Positions 1 to 8,285 are shown, counted from the first letter of the stretch. The stretch is 21,111 bases of DNA from UBA5070 sp039798065 (GCA_039798065.1 JBDKGS010000038.1:1-21111); one strand, 5' to 3'. The notes: generated from the sequence alone by a model not told the origin. A program made the numbers and translations.

Positions 1-1320
1 GCCGATCGAATCGAAGCGTCCGCCCGCGATGATGTCGCCATTGGGGGCCGTCGCCAAGGCGAACACCGCCTCGTTGGATCCCAAGCCCAGGGGTTTCCAT
101 GTGCCGTTGTGTAAGCGGGCGATATTGGGCATTTTTTGTCCATCGACTCCGCTGAAATACCCGCCGACCACGATCGATCCGTCGTGTCCGACGGTGATCG
201 CCTTGACGACACCGGCGAAGCCGGATCCTGGAGCCGTCCAATGTCCCGACTCGCGGATGGCGAGATTCAAGGCTGGCAGCGAATCAACCAGAATGAATCT
301 CCCCCCCATGGCGATCTTCCCGGTGGTCGAAACCGCGAGATCGAAAATGGTGTTGTCGTATCGATCTCTACCCATGATGGCCAGTGTGTCCCAATCCGCG
401 GTGGACTCTCGAAGCAGGAAGAATCTGTTTCTGATCACTCCGGAGATCAACACGGAGCCCGCTCCATCCATGCTCAGCCGGACGGGGTCGAATCCGGCGT
501 ATGGGTGTGTGGAGTGGAATTCCTTCCAAGCGGTGCCGTTCCACTGGACAAGACTTCCGAGAACCGATGGCCCAGGATCCACATCTCTAAGAAAAGCCAA
601 TCGGGTTCCATCCTTCAAGCGAAGTTCGTCGACAACTTCCTTGCCGGACAAGTCGAGGAGAGGCGATGGGCTCCATGTGCCTTTGGATAGGATCCAGTTG
701 CCGATGGAAATGCTGTCGCCTCCCAGCAGCAAGGGTGTGCCTGCCTCGCCTGGAAAGCCCAAATCCTTCCAGGTTCCCGATTCCTCCCGGATCAAATGGA
801 AACGACCCGAATCGGTGGCGCCGAATTTGAATGTGCCCCAAACCAATGGCGATCCCGATTGATCGGTTGCGATTCCTTGGAAGCTCCAGTCGAAGTTGTC
901 GGGTGCCCGAGCGCCTGTGGGGTGGGAGGTCCACCGGGTGCCATCGAAGCTTCTCACCACGGGACCCTCTTGCACGAACCCCGAGTCGGAAATTGTCCAA
1001 ACCTTTCCGTCGGTCCCGACATGCACGATGCGAGGATTGAAGTTGTAATAGGTTTGGTACGGTGTGGCCCAGCTGTCGGCGCCAGGCAGGCTCCACTTCC
1101 CGTTGGCGTCGCGTCGTCCGATTCCCGGAAGCTTGGTGTTGCCGATTTGGGTGAATTCACCGACAGCCCACAGATCGTCTCCAGCCCACTCGACGTGGTG
1201 CACGATGCCGTTGGCACCGGGATAGCCACCGGCCAGCGCGGTCCATTCGCCGGCAATGTGCGTGGCTGGCAGCTCGGCTGCCGTGCAGGCGGTGGCCAGG
1301 GCGATGGCGAGGGTTTTCAT
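1..1320 (-). CDS. Secreted beta-propeller-like (kelch/delta-60-type) protein, 3' end cut by window edge
   Basis: This leftward frame stays open for 440 codons and runs off the window, so the C-terminus is missing. The first residues (MKTLAIALATACTAAELPA) look like a short signal peptide, so the product is probably exported. The body has degenerate repeats of the form G-x-F-x-x-V/I ... N-x-A ... G-x-W-x-x-x-G, for example VGEFTQIGNTKLPGIGRR, MGGRFILVDSLPALNLAIR and VGGYFSGVDGQKMPNIARL. This pattern is typical of delta-60 or kelch-like propellers in secreted proteins of Fibrobacterota and Bacteroidota. No catalytic motif is visible. An in-frame ATG 18 codons upstream (first base 1374) has a GGAAG-like sequence before it and could be the true start, but the nearer ATG gives the cleaner signal peptide. 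A sorting domain may lie beyond the edge. I am confident it is a gene and less sure of the family. Confidence 0.8.
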   Translation of the reverse strand, partial: MKTLAIALATACTAAELPATHIAGEWTALAGGYPGANGIVHHVEWAGDDLWAVGEFTQIGNTKLPGIGRRDANGKWSLPGADSWATPYQTYYNFNPRIVHVGTDGKVWTISDSGFVQEGPVVRSFDGTRWTSHPTGARAPDNFDWSFQGIATDQSGSPLVWGTFKFGATDSGRFHLIREESGTWKDLGFPGEAGTPLLLGGDSISIGNWILSKGTWSPSPLLDLSGKEVVDELRLKDGTRLAFLRDVDPGPSVLGSLVQWNGTAWKEFHSTHPYAGFDPVRLSMDGAGSVLISGVIRNRFFLLRESTADWDTLAIMGRDRYDNTIFDLAVSTTGKIAMGGRFILVDSLPALNLAIRESGHWTAPGSGFAGVVKAITVGHDGSIVVGGYFSGVDGQKMPNIARLHNGTWKPLGLGSNEAVFALATAPNGDIIAGGRFDSIG

Positions 1321-1409
1321 CGGGATGGATCGGGAGGTTGTCACGGTCGCCGGGTGCGTGGAGTTGTCGAGCATGGAAAGTCCGTTCTTCCAGGAGATTT
1401 GGGGCTTTC

Positions 1410-1438
1410 AAATAAGTACCACAATTTCCGACGCCAAA
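1410..1438 (-). promoter_or_regulatory. Candidate leftward promoter of the propeller gene
   Basis: On the minus strand TTTGGC (1438-1433) and TTATTT (1415-1410) are 17 nt apart, a standard sigma70 spacing but with weak hexamers. They lie upstream of both possible start codons and downstream of the palindrome at 1471-1484. This is a pattern match only. Confidence 0.25.
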
Positions 1439-1470
1439 AGCGTGCGACGATCACACGGGAAAGGGTAGAA

Positions 1471-1484
1471 GTGATCGCGATCAC
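1471..1484. promoter_or_regulatory. CRP/FNR-like palindromic operator
   Basis: GTGATCGCGATCAC is a perfect 14-bp palindrome and matches the E. coli CRP core (GTGATC-N2-GATCAC), with one further flank base (A) on the right. It lies about 70 bp upstream of the inferred start of leftward transcription, a usual distance for class I activation. That a CRP-family regulator binds here in this organism is inferred. Confidence 0.4.
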
Positions 1485-1572
1485 AGGCGGATCTACCATT
1501 GCTCCACCCAATGTCGAAACCCGCATTGGGGATTCCAGGAAATCCTTCACTCCGTCTGGGGCGGCCACGGCC

Positions 1573-1707
1573 GCCTGGTGCGCGTTGTGCTCCGTGGCCT
1601 GGCTGGACTTCCTGCGTTTCCTGCAAGAAAGGAGTCCGGCCTACACGCGGCTTTCCAAGGCGCTCGAGAATCGTATCGACCTGGAGTTGAAGCGCTTGGG
1701 AATCTGA
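1573..1707 (+). pseudogene. 3' remnant of a second phosphotransferase gene copy
   Basis: The translated segment WCALCSVAWLDFLRFLQ, continuing to a stop at 1705-1707, matches the last 43 residues of the intact phosphotransferase that ends at 3829. My hand alignment gives 27 identities, and both copies end at equivalent stop codons. Upstream of about 1573 the similarity stops. The same frame stays open further upstream, but it is antisense to the propeller gene and shows no kinase motifs. The fragment lacks the nucleotide-binding and catalytic parts, so it cannot be an active kinase. It is best read as what remains of a tandem or dispersed duplicate after the 5' part was lost. Confidence 0.65.
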
Positions 1708-1732
1708 ACCGGATCCAGAAGGCCGGAATCTG

Positions 1733-2782
1733 TCAATTCCCAGTCGTCCTGCACCCGATCCGCGAGGTTGCCACCACCACGTCGTCGTACAGGATCTCCT
1801 GCGTTTGCGGGGCGCTGTCGGGGATGGTGTTCTCCTGGTAGTAGGCGTCCAGCACCACCTTCTTGAATTGCACCGACGGGCTGGATCGGAAGTCGAATCC
1901 CTCGAAATCCTGGTCGGGCCGGTAGTAGTCGCCCCACGTGAAGAAATTGTCGCGCAGCCACCTTCCTTTGGGTGTGCCGGGTTTGTATTCGCCCACCAGG
2001 GTGTCGTCCAACCACAACGTCAAGGAGCCGTCGGATTGTCCTACGGTGTTCGCTGACGCCTTGATCTCCAGGCAGAACCACTTGTCGCGGGGGAAGGCGT
2101 ATTGGTTGGCGGGGACGAAATTGTTGCCGTAGTGGTAGGTGGTACCTTGGTCGCCCGCGCAGCCAGGAATTGTCGACCCGTCGTTGCATCGTCCCGACCG
2201 CATCTTGTACCAGTAGACGTAGAAGGCAAAGATGTCGCCGGATCGGGCGTCGAGGTCGAACCAGAATCCCTTGTCGCCCGCGGGTACCGTGTTGGCCAAA
2301 CCGTCGGATTGGAAATCGGGAGTCCCCGCCGCCATGCGCACCCAATGGTGGGGCGTGGCCGTGGTCCCCACGTATTTGGCGTGGAACCGCCAGTAGACCG
2401 TGTTGACGGATTTTGGAAACTCGAACTGGATCTGGCTGGACACGTACTGTTCGGCGGCAAGGTGCGCGCGAGTGACGCGGGCGCGCAAGAAGCTGCGACC
2501 GGCATGCGCGGCGTTGGAAAGCGAATCCACGGCGATCCGATCGGAGCCTGCCGTATGCCATCCCCAGCCCTTGAACCCGGATTCGAAATCGCTGTGGAAC
2601 AACACGCGTGGATCGGCGGCGAGTCCGGCATCGCCGGGGTACAGGTTGCGCAGGAGGCTGGAATCGCCTACGACAATTTCTGGCGCGTTGGACGGTCCCG
2701 ACGTGTCGCTGTCGCCGCATCCCAACAACGCAACTGCGGCCAAGGAAAGCGCCAGGGCGGCGGATTTCGGGCAACCGGACAT
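1733..2782 (-). CDS. Lipoprotein with probable concanavalin-like (jelly-roll) domain
   Basis: A 349-residue product. The N-terminus MSGCPKSAALALSLAAVALL is followed by GC, giving a type II signal peptide with lipobox LLGC and lipidated Cys22, followed by a Gly/Ser/Asp-rich linker. The mature part (about residues 60-345) has the pattern of polysaccharide-binding or lyase-like beta-sandwiches: FHSDFESGFKGWGW at the start, then YWRFHAKYV, WFDLDARSGDIFAFYVYWYK, WFCLEIKASAN and LTLWLDDTLVGEY. The last two are the usual 'measured surface and ligand' strands of LamG/ConA-like folds. No catalytic residues can be assigned. The start was chosen because the next upstream ATGs would put 4-15 extra residues before a good signal peptide. 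It is transcribed divergently from the phosphotransferase. A surface carbohydrate-binding role is inferred from fold pattern and lineage. Confidence 0.8.
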   Translation of the reverse strand: MSGCPKSAALALSLAAVALLGCGDSDTSGPSNAPEIVVGDSSLLRNLYPGDAGLAADPRVLFHSDFESGFKGWGWHTAGSDRIAVDSLSNAAHAGRSFLRARVTRAHLAAEQYVSSQIQFEFPKSVNTVYWRFHAKYVGTTATPHHWVRMAAGTPDFQSDGLANTVPAGDKGFWFDLDARSGDIFAFYVYWYKMRSGRCNDGSTIPGCAGDQGTTYHYGNNFVPANQYAFPRDKWFCLEIKASANTVGQSDGSLTLWLDDTLVGEYKPGTPKGRWLRDNFFTWGDYYRPDQDFEGFDFRSSPSVQFKKVVLDAYYQENTIPDSAPQTQEILYDDVVVATSRIGCRTTGN

Positions 2783-2914
2783 GGTAGGGGTCCATTCGTT
2801 GGAGGGAGTGGGAGAGGGTTCGCGCAAGGCTGCGTACTCGCGCCGTCGGTGCGCACTACGAAGGTAACGCCATGCGCCGGATTTCGCTCTCGAGACCTAA
2901 CTTGGCCAATCCAG

Positions 2915-3829
2915 ATGGCCAGACAAATTCCAATCGACGAAGAGATCCTGCAATCTCTCTGGGGCGGATACGGGCGCCTGGTGCGGGTTCGCGACGGGAC
3001 GGGTGCGACAAAAATCGTCAAGGACATCCGCTGGCCCGCGGGTAGGCAGGATGATTCGCACGAGCGAAAACTGCGATCCTACCAGGTTGAATCGGAATGG
3101 TACGCCAAGTGGTCGACGCGTGTGCCGACCGAATGCCGGATACCGGCCTTCGGAAAGATCGAATCGCGTCCCGACGGCCTGCGCTTGGAGCTGGAAGATC
3201 TGGATGCCGCGGGATTCGCACGCCGTTCGTCGCGATTGAATCGTCAAGATCTGTCGGCCGGCATCGCTTGGCTGGCGCGCTTCCATGCGCACTTCATGGG
3301 GGTGCGCCCCGAAGGCCTGTGGAAGGAAGGTTCGTACTGGCACCTGGCCACCCGCGTCCAGGAGCTGGAATCGATGCCGCACGGAGCGTTGCGGGATGCC
3401 GCCAGGGACCTCGACCGGAGGTTGCGGGAAGCGCGGTTTCGCACCCTGGTCCACGGCGATGCCAAGCCCGACAATTTCTGCCTGGGGCGGCCCGGCGAGA
3501 TCGCCGTGGTCGATTTCCAGTACGTGGGCGGCGGTTGCGGGATGCGCGACCTGGCCTACCTGCTCGATTGCGTGCTGGACGCCGCCATTTCGGACGCGGC
3601 GATCGCCGCTTCGCTGGATGAATACTTCGTCATTTTCCGTCGAGCCATCGCCGAGAACGCCACGTACGCTTTGTTCGCAGACGAAATCGAAGCAGAGTGG
3701 CGCGCGCTGTTTCCGGTGGCTTGGCTGGATTTCCAACGCTTCCTGCAGGGCTGGAGTCCAGCCTACGCGCGGCCATCGGTGTCTTTGCAGAAGCGCATCC
3801 ATCTGGAATTGGAGCGCTTGCGGGCCTGA
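2915..3829 (+). CDS. Phosphotransferase of the ecdysteroid-kinase-like/APH superfamily
   Basis: A 304-residue cytoplasmic protein with no signal peptide. The catalytic loop LVHGDAKPDNFCL (about residues 178-190) has the H-G-D-x-x-x-x-N signature of aminoglycoside/choline-type kinases. VVDFQYVGGGCGMRDLAYLL (about 198-217) supplies the metal-binding Asp in the DFQ form typical of ecdysteroid-kinase-like and CHK-type members. The family transfers phosphate from ATP to small hydroxylated molecules; the substrate here is unknown. The ATG was chosen because upstream residues in the same frame are antisense to the lipoprotein gene and show no family similarity. No strong Shine-Dalgarno sequence is visible. 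It may share the 132-bp divergent promoter region with the lipoprotein gene. Its 3' end is duplicated at 1573-1707. Confidence 0.85.
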   Translation: MARQIPIDEEILQSLWGGYGRLVRVRDGTGATKIVKDIRWPAGRQDDSHERKLRSYQVESEWYAKWSTRVPTECRIPAFGKIESRPDGLRLELEDLDAAGFARRSSRLNRQDLSAGIAWLARFHAHFMGVRPEGLWKEGSYWHLATRVQELESMPHGALRDAARDLDRRLREARFRTLVHGDAKPDNFCLGRPGEIAVVDFQYVGGGCGMRDLAYLLDCVLDAAISDAAIAASLDEYFVIFRRAIAENATYALFADEIEAEWRALFPVAWLDFQRFLQGWSPAYARPSVSLQKRIHLELERLRA

Positions 3830-3901
3830 ATCGCCTGGGCGTCGAGTCCAAAGTCTTGGCGGAGTGCCTAGCTTTGAAGACTGGAAACCGTTCCCGTCCA
3901 C

Positions 3902-3907
3902 TATAAC
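3902..3907 (+). promoter_or_regulatory. Possible -10 element of the DUF1161 gene
   Basis: TATAAC lies 27 nt before the start codon in an otherwise GC-rich gap. No -35 hexamer at a proper distance is convincing, so this is weak. Confidence 0.2.
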
Positions 3908-3934
3908 TGTTTTCCAAGAAACGAGAATCACCCA

Positions 3935-4339
3935 ATGAAGTCTGCGAACACCGCCAAGAAGATCCTTGTCGCATTGGCCCTTGTTGCCTGCGCCACCTTC
4001 GCCCAAAGCCCGGTTGCCGATTCGGCCAAGGCTGTCGATACCGCCGCCAAAGTCGCCAAGCACGCCAAGAAGATGATGAAGGCGAAAGCCGCCAAGCCGG
4101 CCATGGAGAAAGCTCCGATTGCGGACAGCGCGAAAGTGGCAGAGCCCGCCAAGGCCGCTCCGATCCGCGGCTCCAAGACCTGCGACGAGCTCAAGGAAAA
4201 GATCGCCGCGAAAATGGAATCCAAGGGCGTCAAGGGCGCGGTCCTCACCGTGACCCCCAAGGACGAAGCCTCAAAGGCAGGAAAGATCGTGGGCAGCTGC
4301 GAAGGTGGATCGAAGCGAATCGTCTACACCAAGGGCTGA
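3935..4339 (+). CDS. Small exported DUF1161-domain protein
   Basis: A 134-residue protein with a signal peptide (MKSANTAKKILVALALVACA, cleavage probably after ATFA, residue 23). A low-complexity Ala/Lys/Pro-rich stretch follows (about 24-78), with repeated DSAKAV-like units. The C-terminal 55 residues (CDELKEKIAAKMESKGVKG ... KIVGSCEGGSKRIVYTKG) fit DUF1161: two conserved cysteines, the 'ELK-KI-AK--SKGV' helix and the closing 'VGSC-GG-K-IVY' strand. DUF1161 proteins are small periplasmic proteins of unknown function; the two cysteines could form a disulphide. The Lys/Ala-rich linker is unusual for the family and may bind nucleic acid or anionic polymers, but that is a guess. A hairpin just after the stop suggests a single-gene transcript. 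Confidence 0.8.
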   Translation: MKSANTAKKILVALALVACATFAQSPVADSAKAVDTAAKVAKHAKKMMKAKAAKPAMEKAPIADSAKVAEPAKAAPIRGSKTCDELKEKIAAKMESKGVKGAVLTVTPKDEASKAGKIVGSCEGGSKRIVYTKG

Positions 4340-4347
4340 TTCGTACC

Positions 4348-4377
4348 ACTGCCGGAACGGATCCGAACCGGCAGTTT
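4348..4377 (+). terminator. Hairpin terminator after the DUF1161 gene
   Basis: ACTGCCGG and CCGGCAGT form a perfect 8-bp stem around a 12-nt loop that itself contains CGGATCCG. Only three T follow the stem, so efficiency is uncertain. It starts 8 nt after the stop codon. Confidence 0.5.
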
Positions 4378-4452
4378 AGAAGAATTGCTGCGCCGTTTGT
4401 GCGGCTCGTTCGGCGATGGGCGCGAGGCACCAAAAAAGGCTATCATGACGAG

Positions 4453-5775
4453 ATGAACAAGATCGCGTCGATGGGATTCCAGGGTCTCGTAGTGTCCATC
4501 GCCGCTCTGGCTTCGGACGCCTCGGCCAAGACGATCCGCCTGGATTCCACCCAGTCGTACAAGAAGGCTGGTACCGTGGCTGCCACGCCCGGCGACACGA
4601 TCTGCATCACGGCGGGCCGGCGAGTCAACCAGTACCTCCAAGGGATCACGGGGACCGCCGAACGTCCCATCGTGATCACCAACTGCCCCGAAGGCCGCGT
4701 GAACATTGGCAAGGATTTCCGCTACGGGTTGTGGCTGGACAGCGTGGCGCACGTGCGGGTCACGGGCGGACTTGATCCCGCATGGCCCTACGGCATCCAC
4801 ATCGACGGAACGGCCTCGGGGAGTGGCCTGCAGGTGACCGGCAATTCCCACCATGTGGAGATCGACCACATCGAGATCTCGGGGGTCCATTTCGCGGGAA
4901 TCATGGTCAAGCAGGATTACGGTGGTACGCCGCCCGAGCCTTGGCCGGTCTTCACGGGCCTGCACATCCACCACAACCACATCCACCACACCGGTGGCGA
5001 GGGGATGTACCTGGGCGAGACCAAGAGCCCCGGTCAGTTCTTCCGCGAGGTGAGCATCCACCACAACCTGGTGTTGCACACCGGCTGGGATCTGATGCAG
5101 GTGGCCAATATGGATGGCGTGGACATCGCGCACAACGTGATGGTCGACGGCGGGGTTCTTCGCGAGCCTGTGCAGCAGAACGGATTCCAAATCGGCGACA
5201 ACACGCACAACCTTCGCTTCCACCACAACGTGGTCATGGAAGCGGGCGCCAATTCCGCGATCGTGATGGGCAGCGGGAACATCGTGCTGGATTCGAACTG
5301 GTTCTCCGGCGCACGAGGCGGCCAGGCCCTGTTCATCGACAACCGCACCTTCGTCGACACGGGAACGCCGATCGTCGTGCGTGACAATTTCTGGAAATCC
5401 GATTCCGTGACGTGGATGTGGAGCGTCTACAACGAGCACAACGCGGTGCTGTTCGAAGGCAACCGCATGTCCCCCGACACGACCCTGATCCGTTACGCCA
5501 GCGGCGCGGGTCCGGCGAACGTGACGTTCCGAAACAACGCGTTCGAGGGACTGGAGCCAGTGGTCTTCGCGGACTCCGCCAACGGCGACTACCGGCTCGC
5601 GTCGGGTTCGCCCCATTCGACCTGGAATCTCGGATTCGGAACCGCCGGTGCGGTTTCTGTCAAGCCAGGTTCCCTATTCCGAAAATCCACCGACGGACCA
5701 ACGGCGAGGTTCCGGTATTCCGCAACCGGGTTGCCGGTGGATCTGCCGCATCCGCAGGGGCGACGAACTCCCTGA
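4453..5775 (+). CDS. Secreted right-handed parallel beta-helix protein
   Basis: A 440-residue product with a signal peptide (MNKIASMGFQGLVVSIAALA, then SDASA before KTIRLD). Residues about 100-390 are a run of 20-25-residue coils rich in the beta-helix signature 'h-x-I-x-x-N-x-h': HVEIDHIEISGVHFAGIMV, LHIHHNHIHHTGGEGMYLG, VSIHHNLVLHTGWDLMQV, VDIAHNVMVDGG, LRFHHNVVMEAG and IVLDSNWFSG. This is the Pfam beta_helix / PbH1 pattern seen in polysaccharide lyases, epimerases and adhesins. The many His-His-Asn steps form stacked ladders. No family-specific catalytic triad could be assigned, so lyase versus structural role is open. The start was chosen for the signal peptide; an in-frame start 18 codons earlier would spoil it. 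It probably acts on or binds extracellular polysaccharide. Confidence 0.85.
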   Translation: MNKIASMGFQGLVVSIAALASDASAKTIRLDSTQSYKKAGTVAATPGDTICITAGRRVNQYLQGITGTAERPIVITNCPEGRVNIGKDFRYGLWLDSVAHVRVTGGLDPAWPYGIHIDGTASGSGLQVTGNSHHVEIDHIEISGVHFAGIMVKQDYGGTPPEPWPVFTGLHIHHNHIHHTGGEGMYLGETKSPGQFFREVSIHHNLVLHTGWDLMQVANMDGVDIAHNVMVDGGVLREPVQQNGFQIGDNTHNLRFHHNVVMEAGANSAIVMGSGNIVLDSNWFSGARGGQALFIDNRTFVDTGTPIVVRDNFWKSDSVTWMWSVYNEHNAVLFEGNRMSPDTTLIRYASGAGPANVTFRNNAFEGLEPVVFADSANGDYRLASGSPHSTWNLGFGTAGAVSVKPGSLFRKSTDGPTARFRYSATGLPVDLPHPQGRRTP

Positions 5776-5988
5776 AGTCTACCGAGTCTTTGCGCGCGGG
5801 TGGTGTGGCACGCCACGGTCGCTAGACAGATCGTCGCACCGATCCATGGACGAAACGTCCTGCAGGTACACCGCTCCTGGCCCTAGATTCAGGAAGGACC
5901 GGCAATGTCCAAAGGGTGGTGGGAGCGAATTCCTTCGGAACATTCCATTGGTGCCCGCCGGCTCCGTCCTGTTCGCAAAGGAGTCCCG

Positions 5989-7548
5989 GTGCCCAAACGT
6001 CTCATGGCCTCTGTCCTGGAATCGGGTTCGTTCGCCGTGTCGACAAAATCCGACGCCTGGCCCAAGATCCATCGGCCGCTGCTGTTGCTGCTGGGCGTCG
6101 CGACCACCGCCGCCTGGGCCGAGCCCATCCAGGAATTGCAGAGCTATCTGGCCACCAAACGAGAGTCACGATCGGCCATCGCGGCCACGCCATTCTTTCG
6201 AACGCCTCTTACCAAAGCCCAGGCTCTGGAAGCCCGTGACCTGCTCTGGAAGGACCAGATCGATTACGTGACCCGTACCCAGAAAGCCGCTTGGGACGCG
6301 GGTGAATTCTCGCTCAACGGCTTCAAGATGCCCTTCAAGTACAAGGTTTTTGGGACACAGCCGGCGCGTGGTCGGGCGCTGTTCATTTCCATGCATGGCG
6401 GCGGATCCACCACCCCCGATGTCAACGACGAGCAGTGGAGCAACCAGCAGCTTCTCTACCGACCTTCCGAAGGTGTGTACCTCTGCCCGCGCGCGCCCAC
6501 CGACACCTGGAACATGTGGCACCAATCCCACATCGACACCCTCTTCGAACGTCTGATCCAGGCGGCCGTGATGTTCCGTGCGGTCGATCCCAATCGCGTG
6601 TACGTGATGGGTTATTCCGCGGGCGGCGATGGCGCCTACCAACTCGCTCCCCGCATGGCCGATCGCTGGGCTGCCGCGGCGATGATGGCGGGACACCCCA
6701 ACGACGCTTCGCCGCTTTCCTTGCGCAATATCGGAATGACCCTCCACGTGGGCGCTTTGGATGCGGCCTACGATCGCAACCTCTTGGTACCGCAGTGGGG
6801 CAAGACTCTTGACAGTTTCCGTCGTCTGGATCCGGGCGGCTACCAGAACTTCGCGCAGGTCCACGCGGGCAAACCCCACTGGATGGATCAAGAAGACACC
6901 GTCGCGGTGCCGTGGATGATGAAGTTCACGCGCACCCCAAGGCCCCCGCGCGTGGTCTGGAAACAGGACGACGTCATGCATTCCCGTTTCTACTGGCTCG
7001 GGGCGCCTCCTTCGCAGGTGCGCAAAGGATCCCTTGTGGTGGGCTCCCGCGAGGGGCAGTCGTTTCGCATCGAACAATCGGACCTCGATACCGTCATGCT
7101 TTTCCTCGACGATTCGTTGGCCGACCTCGATCGCCCCATCGAAGTCCAATGGGCTTCCGGACCCAAGATCGCCGTGCAGCCGATACGGACCATCCAGGAT
7201 CTGTGGGAATCCCTCCTGTCAAAAACCGACAAGAACTACATGTTCAGCGCGTCCATCAAGGTGCATCCCGGAATGGTCGCCTCCAACGGGATCCGGTCCC
7301 CAACGGGCTTCCACAGCGACTTTCGGGTGCGGCGCTTGGGCGCATCGGGAACTTTCGAATACACGCTCCCGGTCCATGTTCCCTTCGCCCGGATCACGGT
7401 CCTCGATGCGCAAGGGGGACTCGTCGGCTCGACGCAGACCAATAGGGCCAGCGGCACGATCGATCTGGCGCCGACAAAATCCGGCATCCACTTCGTCCAT
7501 GTTCAATCCGGCTCCACGCGCTTCGCGGTGCCGTTGGTGATCCGGTAG
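5989..7548 (+). CDS. Secreted alpha/beta hydrolase (PHB-depolymerase/esterase-like) with C-terminal beta tail
   Basis: A 519-residue product if it starts at the GTG preceded by AAAGGAGT. An ATG in the same frame at 5905 is preceded by AGGAAGGA, and another ATG lies at 6004, so the start is uncertain. A hydrophobic segment (PLLLLLGVATTAAWA, residues 30-44) ends in a signal-peptidase-like site. The hydrolase core has an oxyanion loop HGGG (136-139), nucleophile elbow GYSAGG (Ser210), a GALDAAYD stretch with the candidate Asp, and GKPHWM with the candidate His297. This order and the polyhydroxybutyrate-depolymerase/feruloyl-esterase-like spacing suggest an ester hydrolase, possibly removing acyl groups from plant polymers. 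The last 65 residues form a small beta domain (FEYTLPVHVPFARITVLDAQ ... GIHFVHVQSG ... VPLVIR) resembling C-terminal sorting or anchoring domains of secreted Fibrobacter/Bacteroidota enzymes. Substrate and export route are inferred. Confidence 0.82.
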   Translation: MPKRLMASVLESGSFAVSTKSDAWPKIHRPLLLLLGVATTAAWAEPIQELQSYLATKRESRSAIAATPFFRTPLTKAQALEARDLLWKDQIDYVTRTQKAAWDAGEFSLNGFKMPFKYKVFGTQPARGRALFISMHGGGSTTPDVNDEQWSNQQLLYRPSEGVYLCPRAPTDTWNMWHQSHIDTLFERLIQAAVMFRAVDPNRVYVMGYSAGGDGAYQLAPRMADRWAAAAMMAGHPNDASPLSLRNIGMTLHVGALDAAYDRNLLVPQWGKTLDSFRRLDPGGYQNFAQVHAGKPHWMDQEDTVAVPWMMKFTRTPRPPRVVWKQDDVMHSRFYWLGAPPSQVRKGSLVVGSREGQSFRIEQSDLDTVMLFLDDSLADLDRPIEVQWASGPKIAVQPIRTIQDLWESLLSKTDKNYMFSASIKVHPGMVASNGIRSPTGFHSDFRVRRLGASGTFEYTLPVHVPFARITVLDAQGGLVGSTQTNRASGTIDLAPTKSGIHFVHVQSGSTRFAVPLVIR

Positions 7549-7560
7549 TTCCATCACCGT

Positions 7561-7587
7561 TCAGCGGGCGGACTCATGCCGCGCTGA
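7561..7587. terminator. Weak hairpin between convergent genes
   Basis: TCAGCG and CGCTGA pair around a partly structured 15-nt interior, inside the 44-bp gap between the rightward hydrolase and the leftward barrel gene. There is no T-tract on either side, so this is only a candidate bidirectional stop. Confidence 0.2.
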
Positions 7588-7592
7588 TCCGG

Positions 7593-8285
7593 CTAACGAA
7601 TCGGAAACGCCGCGCCCAGGCTCACGAGGAAGCCGTGGCCGTAGCCTGCTTCCAGGATCGTGGTGACGCTGCCGTTCCAAGCTTCGTTCCACCCGACAAA
7701 ACCTGTCGGATGCGCGTCGGATTCCACACGCACCTTTCGCCCTTCGTGCTCCAGGTCCGTCTGGCCGAGATTCATCCGCACGCCCGCGTGAACGCTCCGT
7801 GTCAGGTTCAGCGCCCGCTCCAGGTGGACGGTGCCTTGCAGCTCGGACAGAATCCAACGACTCGATCCCTCGAGGCGGGCTTCGGAGCGGGATACCGAGA
7901 CCGAACTCCCTGCGGACCACACGGGGTCCCACAAGCGATGGCTCCACGAGACTCCGGCTCCAGCGATCCATCCACCAAGTCCGGCGCCAATACCTTCCAA
8001 GTCCGTCCGCACCGGAGCCCCCGCGGTTCCCGACACCCCAAAGCCCTGGCCCACAGGCCAAGAGAGGCGCATCACGACTCCCTGCTGGGAGAAGGATCGC
8101 ATGGATCCCAACACGGTTTCATGGCTTTGCGCATGCACACCGGATACGGCGATCCGAGGCTGTCCGGATCCGCCCACCTGCACCACGCAACAGGCTCCAC
8201 CCGCCTGCGCCGCCGAGCTGAACAAGACGCCCCCAAAACCACATAACACGGCGAAGCGAGGCATGGATACGGTTTTCCAATTCAT
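7593..8285 (-). CDS. Predicted outer-membrane beta-barrel protein
   Basis: A 230-residue protein with a signal peptide (MNWKTVSMPRFAVLCGFGGV, then LFSSAAQA before GGACC). The mature part is Gly/Ser/Val-rich and alternates polar and apolar residues with short turns: GVVMRLSWPVGQGFGVSGTA, IAGAGVSWSHRLWDPVWSAG, SVHAGVRMNLGQTDLE, TTILEAGYGHGFLVSLGAAF. That is the usual look of an 8-10-strand outer-membrane barrel; the terminal FPIR is close to, but not exactly, a classical aromatic C-terminal signal. Three ATGs compete (first bases 8297, 8285, 8264). The middle one was chosen because it has TTTGGA upstream and a good n-region. I do not recognise a specific family. It is convergent with the hydrolase gene, and 3' homologues were not seen elsewhere in the window. 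Confidence 0.65.
   Translation of the reverse strand: MNWKTVSMPRFAVLCGFGGVLFSSAAQAGGACCVVQVGGSGQPRIAVSGVHAQSHETVLGSMRSFSQQGVVMRLSWPVGQGFGVSGTAGAPVRTDLEGIGAGLGGWIAGAGVSWSHRLWDPVWSAGSSVSVSRSEARLEGSSRWILSELQGTVHLERALNLTRSVHAGVRMNLGQTDLEHEGRKVRVESDAHPTGFVGWNEAWNGSVTTILEAGYGHGFLVSLGAAFPIR

Noticed and set aside
796..1572. Upstream continuation of the phosphotransferase fragment's open frame
   Set aside because: It is antisense to the propeller gene and carries no kinase motif; only the part after 1573 resembles the paralogue.
2897..4063. Minus-strand frame opposite the phosphotransferase gene
   Set aside because: The plus strand carries the HGDxxxxN and DFQ motifs; the minus frame shows none.
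4324..5616. Minus-strand frame opposite the beta-helix gene, rich in His/Val/Asp
   Set aside because: It is the mirror of the repeated His-His-Asn coils and has no signal peptide or domain.
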